From assembly GCA_030642005.1 (NCBI GenBank), contig DAOWOP010000041.1, forward strand, positions 1-17,392: 17,392 bases of DNA, read 5' to 3'. Within the stretch, counting starts at the first letter, position 1; each line of letters opens with the position of its first letter. The position numbers and the translations under genes are program-made. Shown piece by piece: positions 1-7,465 of this stretch. The DNA is from Planctomycetales bacterium (GTDB lineage: Bacteria > Planctomycetota > Phycisphaerae > SM23-33). The notes under the pieces are model-generated. The model was not told the origin of the DNA. It searched no databases and saw only the letters and a program-made list of their open reading frames with translations.

Positions 1-33
1 GAGGCTCGGCTTGCCGTTCGGCGCTGTTGAAGC

Positions 34-59
34 AACCGATAACGTACATTGTTATGGTT
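34..59 (-). terminator. weak hairpin just after lpd
   Basis: The imperfect inverted repeat AACCGATAAC / GTTATGGTT (one-base bulge, 7-nt loop) starts 2 nt after the lpd stop codon on the minus strand. There is no following T-run, so a rho-independent terminator is only a possibility. The rest of positions 1-60 shows no gene. Confidence 0.2.
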
Positions 60-60
60 G

Positions 61-1431
61 TCAACCCAGTGTATTCATCGGTAGTCCCAACCAGGCTTCG
101 GATGATTCAAGCACCGCCTCGGCGAAGGTCGGGTGGGCGTGGATGGTCCCGGCGATATTCTCGACGGTCAGCCCGTTGCGTATCGCCAGGGTGATTTCGC
201 CGATAACGTCGGTGGCGTGTGGGCCTATGACGAGTCCGCCGAGCACCTTGCCGGTTCGGGCGTCGGCGATAATCCTTACCTGCCCGTCAATCTCGCCGTA
301 GGCGTGCGCTATACCGCTGGCCCGGAGGCTGAAGGCGGATACGCGGACGTTTTCGCCGTTCTCTTCGGTCAGGCCGACGGCTGCGACTTCCGGGTGCGTG
401 TACACGCCGGCCGGTACGACTGTCCGGTCGTCGCCGGCGGCGTGTCCCGTGGCGTTGTCGGCGGCGATGACGCCCATTCGTGTAGCCAGGTGGGCGTACT
501 GGCGAGTCTCGGCCACATCGCCGACGGCATAGACGCCCTTGACGTTCGTCCGGCAGCGGTCGTCAACACGGATGACCCCGTCGGCGAGTTCCACACCGAC
601 TTCTTCCAGACCGATGTCCTCGATGTTCGCCTTACGTCCCACGGCCGCAATCGCGCAAGTCGCCTCGATGGCCTTTCCGTTTTCCAGTTCGACCGTAACG
701 CTCGAATCGTTTGCTTTGACGCCGACGATTCGGCTTCCGGTCAGAACCGCCGCGCCGCGCTTCTTGAGGCTGCGAGCGATGACCTTCGAGGCTTCCGGGT
801 CGAGGTTGGCGACCAGCCGGTCGAGCATCTCGATAACCGTCGTCGGTATGCCCAGTTCGGCATAGACGGTGGCGAACTCGCACCCGATGACGCCCCCGCC
901 GATGATAATGACGCTTTCGGGCATCGCATCGGCGGTAGTGGCTTCATTGGTGGTCATTATTCGCGGCGAATCGGTCGGCAGGAAGTCGGGGCGCGCCGGC
1001 GCCGAACCCGTTGCGATGATGATTGCGCCGGCTTTGACCTGTTCGGCGCCATCGTCGGTTTCAACGGCGACGGCGTCGGCGGCAACAAGTCGTCCCCTGC
1101 CTCGGATTACATCCACCTTTCGCGCCTTCAGCAGCCCTTCGACGCCCTTTCGCAGCCCGGCGACGACCCTGGCGACGCGGGCCATGTAAGCCGGACCGTC
1201 CACGCCGGCGGCGGAGACCGTCAACCCGAAGTCCGACGCGCGGCCGGATTGATAAAAAATCCCGCTGGCGTGGAGCATCGCCTTTGTCGGTATGCACCCG
1301 ACGTTCAGACATGTCCCGCCCAGTCGGCCCATCTCGACGCAACAGACCTTCGCGCCGCGAAGAGCCGCCCGTAGCGCGGCGGCATATCCGCCAGGGCCGC
1401 CGCCGAGAACGATTACGTCATAACTTCCCAT
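61..1431 (-). CDS. lpdA: dihydrolipoyl dehydrogenase (glycine cleavage L-protein)
   Basis: This FAD flavoprotein reoxidises the dihydrolipoyl arm of GcvH, passing electrons to NAD+, in the cytoplasm. The 456-aa chain has the FAD-binding glycine motif GGGPGG at residues 10-15, the redox disulfide GGTCLNVGCIPTK with Cys41 and Cys46, a second Rossmann motif GGGVIG at about 178-183 for NAD, and the C-terminal catalytic HPTFAE (His about 433, Glu about 438). The length is usual for the family. The frame is open upstream to 1491, but the ATG at 1431 is chosen because it has AGGG 6 nt upstream and the fold begins right after it; the longer form would run into the hairpin repeat. It is the last gene of the gcvPA-gcvPB-lpd run. 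Lpd can also serve 2-oxoacid dehydrogenases; its position argues for glycine cleavage here. Confidence 0.95.
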   Translation of the reverse strand: MGSYDVIVLGGGPGGYAAALRAALRGAKVCCVEMGRLGGTCLNVGCIPTKAMLHASGIFYQSGRASDFGLTVSAAGVDGPAYMARVARVVAGLRKGVEGLLKARKVDVIRGRGRLVAADAVAVETDDGAEQVKAGAIIIATGSAPARPDFLPTDSPRIMTTNEATTADAMPESVIIIGGGVIGCEFATVYAELGIPTTVIEMLDRLVANLDPEASKVIARSLKKRGAAVLTGSRIVGVKANDSSVTVELENGKAIEATCAIAAVGRKANIEDIGLEEVGVELADGVIRVDDRCRTNVKGVYAVGDVAETRQYAHLATRMGVIAADNATGHAAGDDRTVVPAGVYTHPEVAAVGLTEENGENVRVSAFSLRASGIAHAYGEIDGQVRIIADARTGKVLGGLVIGPHATDVIGEITLAIRNGLTVENIAGTIHAHPTFAEAVLESSEAWLGLPMNTLG

Positions 1432-1447
1432 AAGTATCCCTAATGTA

Positions 1448-1550
1448 GGGTGCCATGCCTTCACGCGCAGCGCAGCGAAGCGTGTAGGCATGTTTTACGC
1501 CACAACATGCTTACGCCCTCCGCTGCGCTGCGGGCGAAAGCATGGCACCC
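1448..1550. repeat. 103-bp near-perfect palindrome between gcvPB and lpd
   Basis: The left arm begins GGGTGCCATGC (1448-1458) and the right arm ends GCATGGCACCC (1540-1550). The arms pair over roughly 45 bp with a few mismatches down to GCATGTT / AACATGC (1488-1494 / 1504-1510) and a 9-nt loop. It carries the GCGCAGCGAAGCG core also found in the palindrome at 13191-13293, which has the same total length. It would form a long hairpin in the gcvPB-lpd transcript. Confidence 0.8.
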
Positions 1551-1578
1551 ATCATTATAAAGGCCGGACAGAGTATTA

Positions 1579-3024
1579 TTACAGGGACGCCAGGTCCGGT
1601 TTTCTCGCCGCAAGTGTCTCGTCAAGCCTTCCGACCGGCGTCGTTCGCGGGCAGGCGGTCAATTTTTCCGGGTTGCTATCAGCCAGTTCGGCAATCTCGA
1701 TCATCGCGGCGACGAAGGCGTCGAGCGTTTCGAGGCTTTCGGTTTCGGTCGGCTCGACCATCATCGCCTCGGCGACGGTCAGCGGGAAATATACCGTCGG
1801 CGGGTGGAAGCGGCGGTCGATCAGGGCCTTGGCTATGTCCAGCGCGCGGACGCCACCAGCGGCCTGGCGGGATGCCGATAGTACGAATTCATGCTTGCAG
1901 GTCTGTCCGAAAGGCAGGTCAAAATATGGTTTAAGTTTTTCCTTCAGGTAGTTTGCGTTCAGAACGGCGTTTTCCGACACCCGCTCAAGCCCGTCTGCCC
2001 CCAGCATGAGGATATAGATGTAGGCCTTGAGGATGACGCCGAAGTTGCCGTAGAACGGCGCGATGTACCCGATGGATTTCGGCCTGTCGTAGTCGAGCCA
2101 GTATGACCCGTCAGGCCTGTCGCGTATGACGGAGGTCGGCAGGTATGGAGTAAGTTTTTCGCAGACCCCGACCGGTCCTGCGCCGGGTCCGCCCCCGCCG
2201 TGAGGCGTTCCGAAGGTCTTGTGCAGGTTGACGTGTACGATGTCGAAGCCGATGTCGCCGGGTCTGCACCGGCCAAGAAGGGCGTTGAGGTTCGCCCCGT
2301 CGTAGTACATCAGGCCGTCAATGTCGTGGACCATTCGGCAGATTTCTTTTATCCGCGGGTTGAACAGCCCCAGTGTATTCGGGCAGGTGAGCATGACGCC
2401 GGCGACCTTGTCGTTCATTGCCGCGGCCAGGGCGTCAACATCCATCAGGCCGCTCTTGTCGGACGGAATCGTCTGCACGTCGTACCCGGCGATCGCCGCG
2501 CTTGCCGGATTGGTTCCGTGCGCGCTGTCGGGGATCAGAACGGTTGTCTTGACATTGGCCTTATCGGCGTGGTAGGCCGCGACTATCATCGCGCCGGTCA
2601 GTTCGCCGTGCGCGCCGGCCAGAGGCTGCATCGTAAAGGCCGCCATACCGCATATCTCACGCAGCATCAGGTCGATGTCGTGCAGCGCGGCGAGCGCGCC
2701 CTGGACGAGCATTTCCCCGCCGGGCAACTGTGGCAGCAGCGGGTGCAGGTGAACGAAGCCCGGATAGCGGCTGATGCGCTCGGTTACCTTCGGGTTGTAT
2801 TTCATCGTGCAGGAGCCGAGCGGGTAGAAGCCCGTATCGACGCCGAAGTTCTTGTTCGAAAGTTCGGTAAAGTGCCGCACCACGTCGAGTTCCGACAGTT
2901 CCGGCAGGGGCGCGGGTTTGTCCCGCAGGAACCGCTTCGGGATGCCGATCGGCGTGTCTATGTCGGTATCGGCAAGCCTGTACGCCCGACGCCCGGGAAC
3001 GGATTTTTCAAAAATCAACTTCAT
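1579..3024 (-). CDS. gcvPB: glycine dehydrogenase (decarboxylating) subunit 2, P-protein
   Basis: This is the PLP-bearing half of the split glycine decarboxylase. With GcvPA it decarboxylates glycine and passes the aminomethyl group to lipoyl-GcvH. The 481-aa chain has the typical block SNKNFGVDTGFYPLGSCTMK (residues 56-75), the substrate/PLP pocket motif DGANLNAL (242-249) and the Schiff-base lysine in VNLHKTFGTPHGGGGPG (Lys269). Length agrees with GcvPB proteins of split systems. The ATG start has AAGGA 8 nt upstream. It lies 36 bp after the unknown gene at 3061-3606 rather than directly after gcvPA, which is unusual because gcvPA and gcvPB are normally adjacent. A 147-bp gap with a long palindrome separates it from lpd. 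Confidence 0.96.
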   Translation of the reverse strand: MKLIFEKSVPGRRAYRLADTDIDTPIGIPKRFLRDKPAPLPELSELDVVRHFTELSNKNFGVDTGFYPLGSCTMKYNPKVTERISRYPGFVHLHPLLPQLPGGEMLVQGALAALHDIDLMLREICGMAAFTMQPLAGAHGELTGAMIVAAYHADKANVKTTVLIPDSAHGTNPASAAIAGYDVQTIPSDKSGLMDVDALAAAMNDKVAGVMLTCPNTLGLFNPRIKEICRMVHDIDGLMYYDGANLNALLGRCRPGDIGFDIVHVNLHKTFGTPHGGGGPGAGPVGVCEKLTPYLPTSVIRDRPDGSYWLDYDRPKSIGYIAPFYGNFGVILKAYIYILMLGADGLERVSENAVLNANYLKEKLKPYFDLPFGQTCKHEFVLSASRQAAGGVRALDIAKALIDRRFHPPTVYFPLTVAEAMMVEPTETESLETLDAFVAAMIEIAELADSNPEKLTACPRTTPVGRLDETLAARKPDLASL

Positions 3025-3060
3025 TAACTCAATCCTTGAGATAGTTGCCCGTTACTGCCC

Positions 3061-3606
3061 TTATCTATTTTCGAGAAACAAGTATATATCTAAGTGTACT
3101 CTCTTGGTGTTCTGCGTTTTGGCATACTCACCGGCAAACTCCTGGAACTTCTGACTGTCGCTCGATTTCAGATGCTTCAAGCCGGGCCACCGCGGAAGGG
3201 CGCTACCTCCGTGACGATGCTTCAAACCTCTGGCAACTTTGCTATCCAACGGAACCTCTAACCATGACTCCAGTTTGCTAAGGCCGAAATGCTTGCTCAG
3301 ATACTTGTTATACACGGCATCCCGCATGAAGAGGTTGAGTGCCTTTCGTGCGAGACCCCAAGGTCTGTGCTCGATTTTCTTCTGCATTGCATCGAGCAGT
3401 AATTCAGTCTTCCTGTCCAACCAGTTTGCATACGCTTTCTGTGAGGACATTGGAATCCGAGACAAGACGATTTTTTCTCCGAGGTATTCCTGCGTTGCTC
3501 GCAAGAGTCCCTTGATTCCTTTCCTTTGCCCCATCATGACGGCCGGACCAACTGCTGTTACGCCCGTCTTTCGCTGCATCTGTTGTATAAAGTCTTCTGG
3601 TTTCAT
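3061..3606 (-). CDS. 181-aa protein of unknown function between gcvPA and gcvPB
   Basis: I do not recognise this protein. It is basic, looks largely helical and soluble, and has no signal peptide or membrane segment. Its most distinctive stretches are the segment with RPWGLARKALNLFMRDAVYN, the nearby WLEVPLDSKVARGLK, and LPRWPGLKHL further on; these look like a folded conserved domain, not random coding. The frame stays open to an ATG at 3645, but the ATG at 3606 is preferred because AGGGG lies 7 nt upstream and the longer version would translate a 7-bp tandem repeat. It starts 47 bp after the gcvPA stop and ends 36 bp before gcvPB, so it is probably co-transcribed. Its base composition is more AT-rich than its neighbours, suggesting a later insertion. 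No link to glycine metabolism can be claimed. Confidence 0.75.
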   Translation of the reverse strand: MKPEDFIQQMQRKTGVTAVGPAVMMGQRKGIKGLLRATQEYLGEKIVLSRIPMSSQKAYANWLDRKTELLLDAMQKKIEHRPWGLARKALNLFMRDAVYNKYLSKHFGLSKLESWLEVPLDSKVARGLKHRHGGSALPRWPGLKHLKSSDSQKFQEFAGEYAKTQNTKRVHLDIYLFLENR

Positions 3607-3621
3607 CTCTTTGCCCCTGTT

Positions 3622-3654
3622 CAATCCGCAATCCACAATCCGCAATCCGCAATC
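3622..3654. repeat. 7-bp tandem repeat after gcvPA
   Basis: Four full copies of CAATCCG (the second is CAATCCA) plus a partial fifth run head to tail. On the minus strand the unit reads GATTGCG, one base from the GATTGAG unit repeated at 14730-14761. The array overlaps the gcvPA stop codon (3653-3655) and stops shortly before the ribosome-binding site of the 181-aa gene. Confidence 0.85.
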
Positions 3655-4984
3655 AAAGACTCACCTCCAGCACGTGGGCCAGCAGGTTAATTTGTTCGGT
3701 CGTGCGTTTTTCGGTAACTGCCACCAGCAGCGAATTTTCCATGCCGTCGTAGTAGCGGCTCAGCGGGAAACCCGCCGAGATTCCGCGCTCCAGCAGGCGG
3801 CGGATGATCTTCTCGGCTGCTACCGGCAGGCGAAGGACGAACTCGTTGAAGTACCAGCGGTTGGGAAAATGCGTCGTTACGCCGGGGATTTGCAGGAGGC
3901 GTTTCTGGGCGTAAGAGGCCTTGTCGGCGCAGGTCTGCGCCAGTTCGGCCAGGCCCTCGGCGCCAAGCAGGCTCATATAGATTGTCGCCGTCAGCGCGCA
4001 CAGTCCTTCGTTGGTGCAGATGTTGGAGGTGGCCTTTTCGCGGCGGATGTGCTGCTCGCGTGTCTGGAGCGTCAGGACGAATCCGTCCCGCCCGTCGGCG
4101 TCTTTGGTCCTTCCGACGACCCTGCCGGGCATCCTGCGGACGAATTTTTCCCGCGTAGCCATGAATCCCAGGTAAGGCCCGCCGAAGGCCAGGGCCAGGC
4201 CGAGACTCTGGCCCTCGCCGACGACAATGTCAGCGCCCATCTGTCCCGGCGAGCGGACGATGCCGAGTGAAATCGGATAGCATGAAACGATAAGCAGAGC
4301 GCCGTGTTTATGGGCGGCGCCAGCCAGGTCGGCAAAATCGTCCAGGCACCCGAAGAAGTTCGGGTTCTGGAGGACGACCGCGGCGGTCTTGTCGTCCAGT
4401 TCGGCGCCGATTTTTTCGCGGTCGGCCAGGCCGTCGCGCCACGTGGTCTGAACCAACTCGATACCGAGGTTGGAAGTGTACGATCGCAGCATCTTTCGAT
4501 AGACGGGGTTGACGGCCTCATCGACGATCACGCGGTTCCGCCCGGTAATTCGCATCGCCATCATCACGGCCTCATAGACCGCCGTGCCCCCGTCGTAGAG
4601 CGAGGCGTTGGCGACTTCCATCTCCGTCAGCCGGCAGATCGCCGACTGGTATTCGTAAATCGCCTGGAGCGTTCCCTGCGAGACCTCCGGCTGATAGGGC
4701 GTGTAGGCGGTGTAGAACTCGCTCCGCGAAGCCAGCGCCTCGACGGCGGCCGGTACGAAGTGATCGTAAAATCCCCCGCCGAGGAAACTGACCAGTTCGG
4801 AGCGGTTCCTGGCCGACAATCCCGCCAGACGCCGGCGAACCTCCTGCTCGCTCAAGCCGCGCCCGATTTGCAGCCGCTCACATCGCAGATCGGCCGGGAT
4901 GTCGGCAAAGAGGTCGGCGGCGCTCATGCCCAACTCGCCGAGCATCTGCTCCCGCTGCTTATCAGTGTTCGCTATAAAAGGCAT
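3653..4984 (-). CDS. gcvPA: glycine dehydrogenase (decarboxylating) subunit 1, P-protein
   Basis: This is the non-PLP half of the split glycine decarboxylase, partner of GcvPB. The 443-aa chain carries FLGGGFYDHFVPA and YTPYQPEVSQGTLQAIYEYQ in the N-terminal half, then ANASLYDGGTA, GEGQSLGLALAFGGPYLGF and LQTREQHIRREKATSNICTN, all in the family order. As expected for this subunit, the PLP lysine block is absent. The frame is open upstream to 5182, but that extension would translate the palindromic repeat at 5055-5147; the ATG at 4984 (MPFIANTDKQ) matches usual GcvPA N-termini and has a weak AGG about 10 nt upstream. It heads the minus-strand run gcvPA-unknown-gcvPB-lpd and diverges from the aminotransferase at 5302. 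No glycine riboswitch is visible upstream. Confidence 0.95.
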   Translation of the reverse strand: MPFIANTDKQREQMLGELGMSAADLFADIPADLRCERLQIGRGLSEQEVRRRLAGLSARNRSELVSFLGGGFYDHFVPAAVEALASRSEFYTAYTPYQPEVSQGTLQAIYEYQSAICRLTEMEVANASLYDGGTAVYEAVMMAMRITGRNRVIVDEAVNPVYRKMLRSYTSNLGIELVQTTWRDGLADREKIGAELDDKTAAVVLQNPNFFGCLDDFADLAGAAHKHGALLIVSCYPISLGIVRSPGQMGADIVVGEGQSLGLALAFGGPYLGFMATREKFVRRMPGRVVGRTKDADGRDGFVLTLQTREQHIRREKATSNICTNEGLCALTATIYMSLLGAEGLAELAQTCADKASYAQKRLLQIPGVTTHFPNRWYFNEFVLRLPVAAEKIIRRLLERGISAGFPLSRYYDGMENSLLVAVTEKRTTEQINLLAHVLEVSL

Positions 4985-5301
4985 TTTTAGCAACCTGTAA
5001 TAAGTGTTTGAACAGCGCCCTTTGGCTGATAAGGCCCAGCCGTTGTCGGAGAAGAATAGCAGGATTATGGGGATTTTGAGATTATGGGATAAAAGAAGAT
5101 TAAAAAAATCCCTGTAATCCTGTAATCCCCGTAATCCCGCTATCTTTCTTCTTTTCCTTCTTCTTTCCCAAATACCGTGCAATCTTTGTTACAGCATCGA
5201 AGCAGCACTACATATCAGGATTTCCCGGACAAATCAAGAATCACGGCGCCCGCTAAAAAAGTGTGGACAGGACATTGAGCATAAGTAAGGTATGCGGCAC
5301 T
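4985..5301. other. divergent intergenic region, gcvPA / aminotransferase
   Basis: This 317-bp gap must hold the promoters of both gcvPA (minus) and the aminotransferase (plus), but no convincing -35/-10 pair stands out. It contains copy 1 of a dispersed palindrome (5055-5147) followed by a pyrimidine-rich run to about 5170. No glycine-riboswitch-like conserved core was seen on either strand. Confidence 0.5.
5055..5147. repeat. dispersed palindromic repeat, copy 1
   Basis: This is a roughly 93-bp element whose ends are inverted copies of a sequence of the form ATAGCRGGATTAYRGGGATT. Its central 52 nt (5078-5129) are identical to 10452-10503 in copy 2. The right half holds head-to-tail units similar to GGATTACAGG on the minus strand. 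It lies between gcvPA and the aminotransferase. Confidence 0.85.
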
Positions 5302-6501
5302 ATGACAACAAAACTTGCACAACGGTTATCACGGTTGGGGACGGAGACGGCCTTTGCCGTCTCGGCCGAGGCGGCCGCCCATGCCGCCAAAGGCAACAAG
5401 ATTTATCCCTTCCACCTCGGCGACATGAACATCCCGACGCCGGGCAACATCGTCGAAGCCACCATCCGGGCGATGAAGGACGGAAAGACCGGCTACTGCC
5501 CGAATTACGGCATACCCCGGTTGAGGGAAATCCTGGCGGAAGACATCAACCGCTCGCACGGCACCGACTATGCGATGGAAAACGTCGCCATCCAGCCGGG
5601 GGGCAAACCCGTCATCAACAAGTTCTTCCTGGCGATGATGAATCCCGGCGACGAGGTGCTCTATCCCAGTCCGGGCTATCCGATTTACGAATCGCAGATA
5701 GAGTTCCACGACGGGGTGGCGGTGCCGTACAGGTACGTCGAAGGTGAAAATAACTTCGAATTCGTCCTGGGCGAGATTGAAGAGGCCATTACGCCGAAAA
5801 CCCGCCTGCTGGTGCTTAACGATTTGCAGAATCCCACCGGGGCTGAATGTTCCGAGCGCCAGTTGCAGAAGGTGGCCGAACTTGCCCAAAAATATGACCT
5901 GTTCGTTCTCTGCGACGAGGCATATTTCGACATCCGCTACGAGGGGCGGTCGAAGTCGCTGGCGTCCCTGCCCGGCATGGCCGAGAGGTGTTTAATCCTT
6001 TATACGTTCTCCAAGCGGTTCGCCATGACGGGCTGGCGGCTTGGAGCGGCCGTCGGGCCTGAAGACCTCATAGACACCATCGCCAAACTGAACGTCAACG
6101 ACGAATCATGCTCCAACCACTTCATCCAGTACGGCGCGATCGAGGGTCTTACCGGCGATCAGTCGGAGCCGAAAGAGATATTGCGGGTCCTGAAGCAGCG
6201 TCGCGACAAGGCCGTCGATCTGCTCAACGATATAGAGGGCATCCGCTGCTTCAAACCGAACGCGACCTTTTACCTGTTCCCGAACGCGACGGCTGCGATG
6301 AAGAACAAGGGCATAACGGATTACGAGCAGTTCAGGAAGACGGCCCTGGCCGAAACGGGCGTATCATTCTGCACCCGCCGGCACTTCGGCCGACCCCTGC
6401 CCGGCGAGACCGAACTGTACATCCGACTGGCCTATTCGGGAATCGACGTCGGCGAAATCGAAGAAGGCCTCGCACTGTTCAAGCAGTTTGTGGAGCGATA
6501 A
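5302..6501 (+). CDS. PLP-dependent class I/II aminotransferase
   Basis: This is a fold-type I aminotransferase of the aspartate/aromatic aminotransferase superfamily, 399 aa, with all the main active-site residues: NPTG with Asn177, DEAY with Asp205 and Tyr208, Schiff-base Lys238 in YTFSKRF, phosphate-binding Arg246 in GWRLG and the substrate-carboxylate Arg375 in YIRLAYS. It moves an amino group between an amino acid and a 2-oxoacid in the cytoplasm; the donor and acceptor cannot be read from sequence. The ATG at 5302 (MTTKLAQRL) is preferred, with AAGG about 11 nt upstream; an in-frame GTG at 5263 would add 13 residues. It is divergent from gcvPA and lies inside the glycine-cleavage locus, so a glyoxylate, serine or alanine aminotransferase is attractive, but that is inference from context only. 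Confidence 0.9.
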   Translation: MTTKLAQRLSRLGTETAFAVSAEAAAHAAKGNKIYPFHLGDMNIPTPGNIVEATIRAMKDGKTGYCPNYGIPRLREILAEDINRSHGTDYAMENVAIQPGGKPVINKFFLAMMNPGDEVLYPSPGYPIYESQIEFHDGVAVPYRYVEGENNFEFVLGEIEEAITPKTRLLVLNDLQNPTGAECSERQLQKVAELAQKYDLFVLCDEAYFDIRYEGRSKSLASLPGMAERCLILYTFSKRFAMTGWRLGAAVGPEDLIDTIAKLNVNDESCSNHFIQYGAIEGLTGDQSEPKEILRVLKQRRDKAVDLLNDIEGIRCFKPNATFYLFPNATAAMKNKGITDYEQFRKTALAETGVSFCTRRHFGRPLPGETELYIRLAYSGIDVGEIEEGLALFKQFVER

Positions 6502-6603
6502 TCACCAGGGAAACAGTCCCGGTTGTTACCTTTTCGCGGTTTCACAAGCAGGATTATTATCGACAGTATCGTAAAATAATCAGGATGATTTTACGAACCG
6601 CGA

Positions 6604-6917
6604 CGGTTATGCTCTGTTGGAAAAAGGGTAAAACTATCCTGGTTTAATCCGCTTGTTAGACCCGTAGGGTCGTCTTTCTTAGCCACGGGCGGCAGCCCGT
6701 GGAAGAAAATCGCCCGATAAATCCAAGCCCCGTATGGGGCGTCTTATTCTATAAAAAGTCTTTACGTCAATAGCACAGCACCCAAGGCGCCCCGCTGGGG
6801 CTTGCACATATTGGTCGCCATTCTACCACGGGCTTCCGCCCGTGGCTAAGGAAGGCGTCCCCAAGGGACTGAAAAAAACAAAAACCGTCCTGCCCTGTTT
6901 TCAACAGAGCATAACCG
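6604..6917. repeat. older inverted repeat flanking REP-like hairpins
   Basis: CGGTTATGCTCTGTTG (6604-6619) is repeated exactly in inverse orientation at 6902-6917. The inner sides continue with weaker similarity. The right arm is cut by the MITE that begins at 6918; joining 6917 to 7166 lengthens the match from 16 to 23 of 24 bp (left arm then starting at 6596). Confidence 0.75.
6661..6869. repeat. cluster of REP-like hairpins
   Basis: Several short perfect hairpins lie close together: CCACGGGC-GGCA-GCCCGTGG (6683-6702), GCCCC-GTAT-GGGGC (6727-6740), GCCCC-GCT-GGGGC (6789-6801), CCACGGGC-TTCC-GCCCGTGG (6826-6845) and a GTCCC/GGGAC hairpin (6857-6869). The first and fourth carry TTAG on opposite outer sides, so they face each other like a BIME pair. 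This resembles REP-type dispersed repeats; no REP-associated transposase is in the window. Confidence 0.7.
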
Positions 6918-7160
6918 GGGGTTGTTGAAAAAGTCCGTCCAGTCCCAGAGGGACATCTGATAATAGCCCAGCAGTTCACTGCTGGGATAAAGGCGACCAG
7001 ATTGATCAAGTCCCGGAGGGACGACTGAAGTTCTTTCAGGGACACGTCTTATGTGCTTCTCATCCGTCCCTACAGGACTAAACGGTAACGGCATCCCATT
7101 CCCAGCCATAAATGGCTGGGCTATTTCCAATTGTCCTTACAGGACTTTTTCAACAACCCC
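6918..7160. mobile_element. 243-bp MITE-like element with perfect 19-bp terminal inverted repeats
   Basis: The left end GGGGTTGTTGAAAAAGTCC (6918-6936) is repeated exactly in inverse orientation at 7142-7160. The element is flanked by AACCG on both sides (6913-6917 and 7161-7165), a 5-bp target-site duplication. There is no transposase gene inside. The body consists of small hairpins: GTCCCAGAGGGAC (6942-6954), CCCAGCAG-TTCA-CTGCTGGG (6967-6986), GTCCCGGAGGGAC (7010-7022), GTCCCTACAGGAC (7066-7078), CCCAGCCAT-AA-ATGGCTGGG (7101-7120) and GTCCTTACAGGAC (7133-7145). It would have to be moved by a transposase elsewhere that recognises these ends; I cannot assign the family. Confidence 0.85.
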
Positions 7161-7261
7161 AACCGTCCCGGTTTAATCCGGTAGCCGGATTGATTTGTCC
7201 CCGAGATACCTGTAGCATATGGATAGGGAGGATGTAACTCGCAGCCCTTTGGAGATGACCT

Positions 7262-7399
7262 ATGGCGACGAAAATAAAGACATTTGATTGCGTCAAGATG
7301 AAACGTCGCATTCAGGAAAACATCGTTGCCGAATATGAGAAGAGTAAAGCCGAGTTTCCTTTATTCTCAGACTTCTTGAAGGCGACAGAATCTGATTAG
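7262..7399 (+). CDS. 45-aa small protein of unknown function
   Basis: The reading frame begins MATKIKTFDCVKMKRRIQ and ends with an acidic tail (FLKATESD). GGAG lies 7 nt before the ATG, a well-placed ribosome-binding site, and the sequence is charged and amphipathic as in real small proteins. The KTFDCVxMKR start recalls small antitoxin-like proteins that I associate with mobile regions, but this is memory, not a search result. No toxin partner follows on this strand; the next gene is the broken HNH gene on the opposite strand. It was too short for routine ORF calling. Confidence 0.5.
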   Translation: MATKIKTFDCVKMKRRIQENIVAEYEKSKAEFPLFSDFLKATESD

Positions 7400-7433
7400 G
7401 AGCGGCAGATGCGGCAAAAGTTCGCCAAGCCGA

Positions 7434-7465
7434 TTAATATGTCCTGACATATTAAACCGGTTTAA
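7434..7465. repeat. two overlapping perfect palindromes
   Basis: TTAATATGTC-CT-GACATATTAA (7434-7455) overlaps TTAAACCGGTTTAA (7452-7465). They lie between the convergent 45-aa gene and the HNH pseudogene, where a shared hairpin could end both transcripts, although there is no T-run. Part of the motif, GGTTTAATCCG, also occurs at 6641-6651 and 7170-7180. Confidence 0.7.

Larger units (their letters stand above)
6502..7261. other. repeat-filled intergenic region after the aminotransferase
   Basis: These 760 bp hold no credible gene. Minus-strand open frames at 6767-7045 and 6846-7130 translate hairpin repeats and are rejected as genes. The stretch contains an inverted repeat, REP-like hairpins and a complete MITE-like element, each listed separately. 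The hairpin GTAAAATAAT-CAGG-ATGATTTTAC at 6571-6594 is a possible terminator for the aminotransferase. Confidence 0.7.

Noticed and set aside
133..1374. 413-aa open frame on the plus strand
   Set aside because: It is antisense to lpd, which has all family motifs; the frame is a GC-rich shadow with low-complexity composition.
2200..3027. 275-aa open frame on the plus strand
   Set aside because: Antisense to gcvPB, whose coding is certain.
3622..3654. CRISPR-like repeat
   Set aside because: The units are 7 bp and directly joined with no spacers; this also applies to 14730-14761 and 17304-17347.
4985..5182. N-terminal extension of gcvPA by 66 residues
   Set aside because: The extension would translate the dispersed palindrome; GcvPA proteins begin near the ATG at 4984.
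4985..5301. Glycine riboswitch upstream of gcvPA, and likewise before gcvT-glyA (13178-13352)
   Set aside because: Looked for because gcv genes often have one. The conserved tandem aptamer cores are not visible on either strand; the structures present are palindromic repeats.
6767..7130. Minus-strand frames of 92 and 94 aa
   Set aside because: They translate the REP-like hairpins and the MITE, including its terminal repeat; such frames arise from the repeats themselves.
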